A stretch of DNA of 6,133 nucleotides from NCBI GenBank assembly GCA_017620055.1, contig JAFZRD010000173.1, forward strand, positions 1 through 6,133. The letters run 5' to 3'. Below, one piece after another: positions 4,900-6,133 of this stretch (positions are counted from its first letter, which is position 1; the number at the start of each line of letters is the position of its first letter). The translations under genes were made by a program, and so were the position numbers. The notes beneath the pieces are model-generated. The model saw only the letters and a list, made by a program, of their open reading frames with translations, did not search any database and had not been told where the DNA came from. This DNA is from Lachnospiraceae bacterium. GTDB taxonomy: Bacteria; Bacillota_A; Clostridia; Lachnospirales; Lachnospiraceae.

Positions 4900-6133
4900 A
4901 TGAAAAAAGATCCAAGAAAAAGCGGAATATTGATGCCTGTGGCATCGCTTCCGGGCAAATACGGAATAGGAACATTCGGTAAAGAAAGCTATGCATTTGT
5001 CGATATGCTGAAGGAAGCGGGACAGAGTTACTGGCAGATACTGCCTCTCGGACCGACAAGCTACGGTGATTCACCATACCAGTCTTTTTCGACATTTGCG
5101 GGAAACCCGTACTTTATCGATCCCGAGATGCTGATCGCGGAGGGGCTACTGACAAAAAAGGAAGCTGATTCTTACGACTTCGGTAAAAAGGCTGATACGA
5201 TAGATTACGGCAAAATATATAACAGTCGTTTCAAAATGCTCAAAAAAGCATTTGCAAGGTTCGATGCGTCAAAAGAAAAAGGATATGCGACTTTTTGCAG
5301 GAAGAACGGATTCTGGCTCGAGGACTACGCTCTTTACATGGCTGTCAAGAATTCGTTCGGCGGAAGGAGCTTCATTGAATGGGATGAACCGATAAGGAAA
5401 AGAGATAAAAAAACACTTGATACATATCGTGTGAAATATTCTGAGGATACAGAGTTCTATAAGTTTTTGCAGTACAAATTCATGATCCAGTGGAAGGCGC
5501 TTAAGAGGTATGCCAACGATAACGGGGTTAAAATAATAGGTGATATCCCTATCTACGTTGCATTCGACAGTGCCGATACATGGGCGGATCCGAAGCTGTT
5601 CCAGTTTGATGAGAACGGCTATCCGACAGCTGTAGCCGGATGCCCTCCGGACGGATTTTCCGCAACGGGTCAGTTATGGGGTAATCCGCTCTATGACTGG
5701 GAGTACCATAAAAAGACCGGATATAAATGGTGGATAGAAAGAATAAAACACTGTTTTGAGATGTATGATGTTGTAAGGGTTGACCATTTCCGAGCGTTTG
5801 ATGCATACTATTCGATACCTTACGGAGATAAAACCGCGGAATTCGGAAGATGGAGAAAGGGTCCGGGATTTGCGCTGTTCCGTGAGATAAGGGATAAACT
5901 GGGCGATGTGGATATAATAGCCGAGGATCTGGGATTTTTAACGGATTCCGTTATAAAGCTCGTACAAAGGACGGGTTGTCCGGGAATGAAGGTGCTTCAA
6001 TTCGCCTTCGATTCGCGTTCCGATTCGGATTATCTGCCGCACAACTATGTGTCCAACACGGTGTGCTATACCGGGACTCATGATAATGATACGACCGTCG
6101 GATGGTTCAAAACCCTTAAGGCAGCGGACCGGA
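4900..6133 (+). CDS. malQ: 4-alpha-glucanotransferase (amylomaltase, GH77), 3' end outside window
   Basis: MalQ transfers alpha-1,4-glucan segments between malto-oligosaccharides in the cytoplasm, releasing glucose and making longer chains for phosphorolysis. The first 411 residues of an enzyme of about 490-510 are present, in a frame with no stop from the ATG at 4900. The N-terminus RKSGILMPVASLPGKYGIGTFG is the family opening, followed by YWQILPLGPTSYGDSPYQSFSTFAGNPYFID. The retaining GH77 catalytic set is complete: nucleophile Asp295 in VVRVDHFR, acid/base Glu342 in IIAEDLG, and the stabilising Asp395 in TGTHDND. Asp215 in IGDIPIYVAFDSADTW and the substrate loop PPDGFSATGQLWGNPLYDW (from 249) are also intact. 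It is the compact bacterial form without the N-terminal extension of E. coli MalQ. Its place 15 nt after the permease gene links transport to maltodextrin breakdown. Confidence 0.97.
   Translation, partial: MKKDPRKSGILMPVASLPGKYGIGTFGKESYAFVDMLKEAGQSYWQILPLGPTSYGDSPYQSFSTFAGNPYFIDPEMLIAEGLLTKKEADSYDFGKKADTIDYGKIYNSRFKMLKKAFARFDASKEKGYATFCRKNGFWLEDYALYMAVKNSFGGRSFIEWDEPIRKRDKKTLDTYRVKYSEDTEFYKFLQYKFMIQWKALKRYANDNGVKIIGDIPIYVAFDSADTWADPKLFQFDENGYPTAVAGCPPDGFSATGQLWGNPLYDWEYHKKTGYKWWIERIKHCFEMYDVVRVDHFRAFDAYYSIPYGDKTAEFGRWRKGPGFALFREIRDKLGDVDIIAEDLGFLTDSVIKLVQRTGCPGMKVLQFAFDSRSDSDYLPHNYVSNTVCYTGTHDNDTTVGWFKTLKAADR

Noticed and set aside
5549..5806. 85-residue minus-strand open frame within malQ
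   Set aside because: It lies antisense to the conserved GH77 substrate loop and catalytic region, with no recognisable domain or ribosome-binding site.

Overview
The window looks like a chromosomal segment from a low-to-mid G+C Gram-positive anaerobe, most likely a Lachnospiraceae/Clostridiales-type member of the Bacillota. The grounds are purine-rich Shine-Dalgarno sites (GGGAGG types), short intergenic gaps, frequent ATA and AGG/AGA codons, a lipoprotein sugar-binding protein, an ABC sugar importer with no ATPase gene beside it, and a clostridial-style cation diffusion facilitator with an extra C-terminal domain. The taxonomic call is inference from protein style; no marker gene is present.

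Left part (1-1564): the 3' end of an AI-2E/PerM family multispanning membrane protein, overlapped by 32 bp by a complete cation diffusion facilitator (CDF) gene. The CDF has an Asn-Asp/Asp-Asp membrane metal site, which points to Mn2+ export, and two tandem cytoplasmic dimerisation-type domains. These two genes appear co-transcribed and are unrelated in function to what follows.

Regulatory gap (1565-1761): a TTGACA -35 box is followed by a perfect 26-bp palindrome with LacI-family character (nested AACGTT/AACGAT cores at exact 12-bp spacing) lying over the likely -10 and start of transcription, then a strong ribosome-binding site. This is the control region of the sugar operon.

Right part (1762-6133): a four-gene alpha-glucan utilisation operon. 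It encodes a lipoprotein substrate-binding protein, a MalF-type permease, a MalG-type permease (TAATG overlap), and 4-alpha-glucanotransferase MalQ (GH77, cut off by the window end with all three catalytic carboxylates already present). Malto-oligosaccharides would be captured at the cell surface, imported by the permease pair powered by an ATPase encoded elsewhere, and disproportionated by MalQ in the cytoplasm. A GC-rich stem-loop between the binding protein and the first permease probably sets unequal expression of the two.

The genes belong to known families; I see no wholly new system. The most noteworthy items are the operator architecture, the intra-operon hairpin that could also mask the permease ribosome-binding site, and the CDF with a duplicated C-terminal domain. 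No RNA gene, mobile element or CRISPR array was seen. There is no gene-free stretch over 300 bases.
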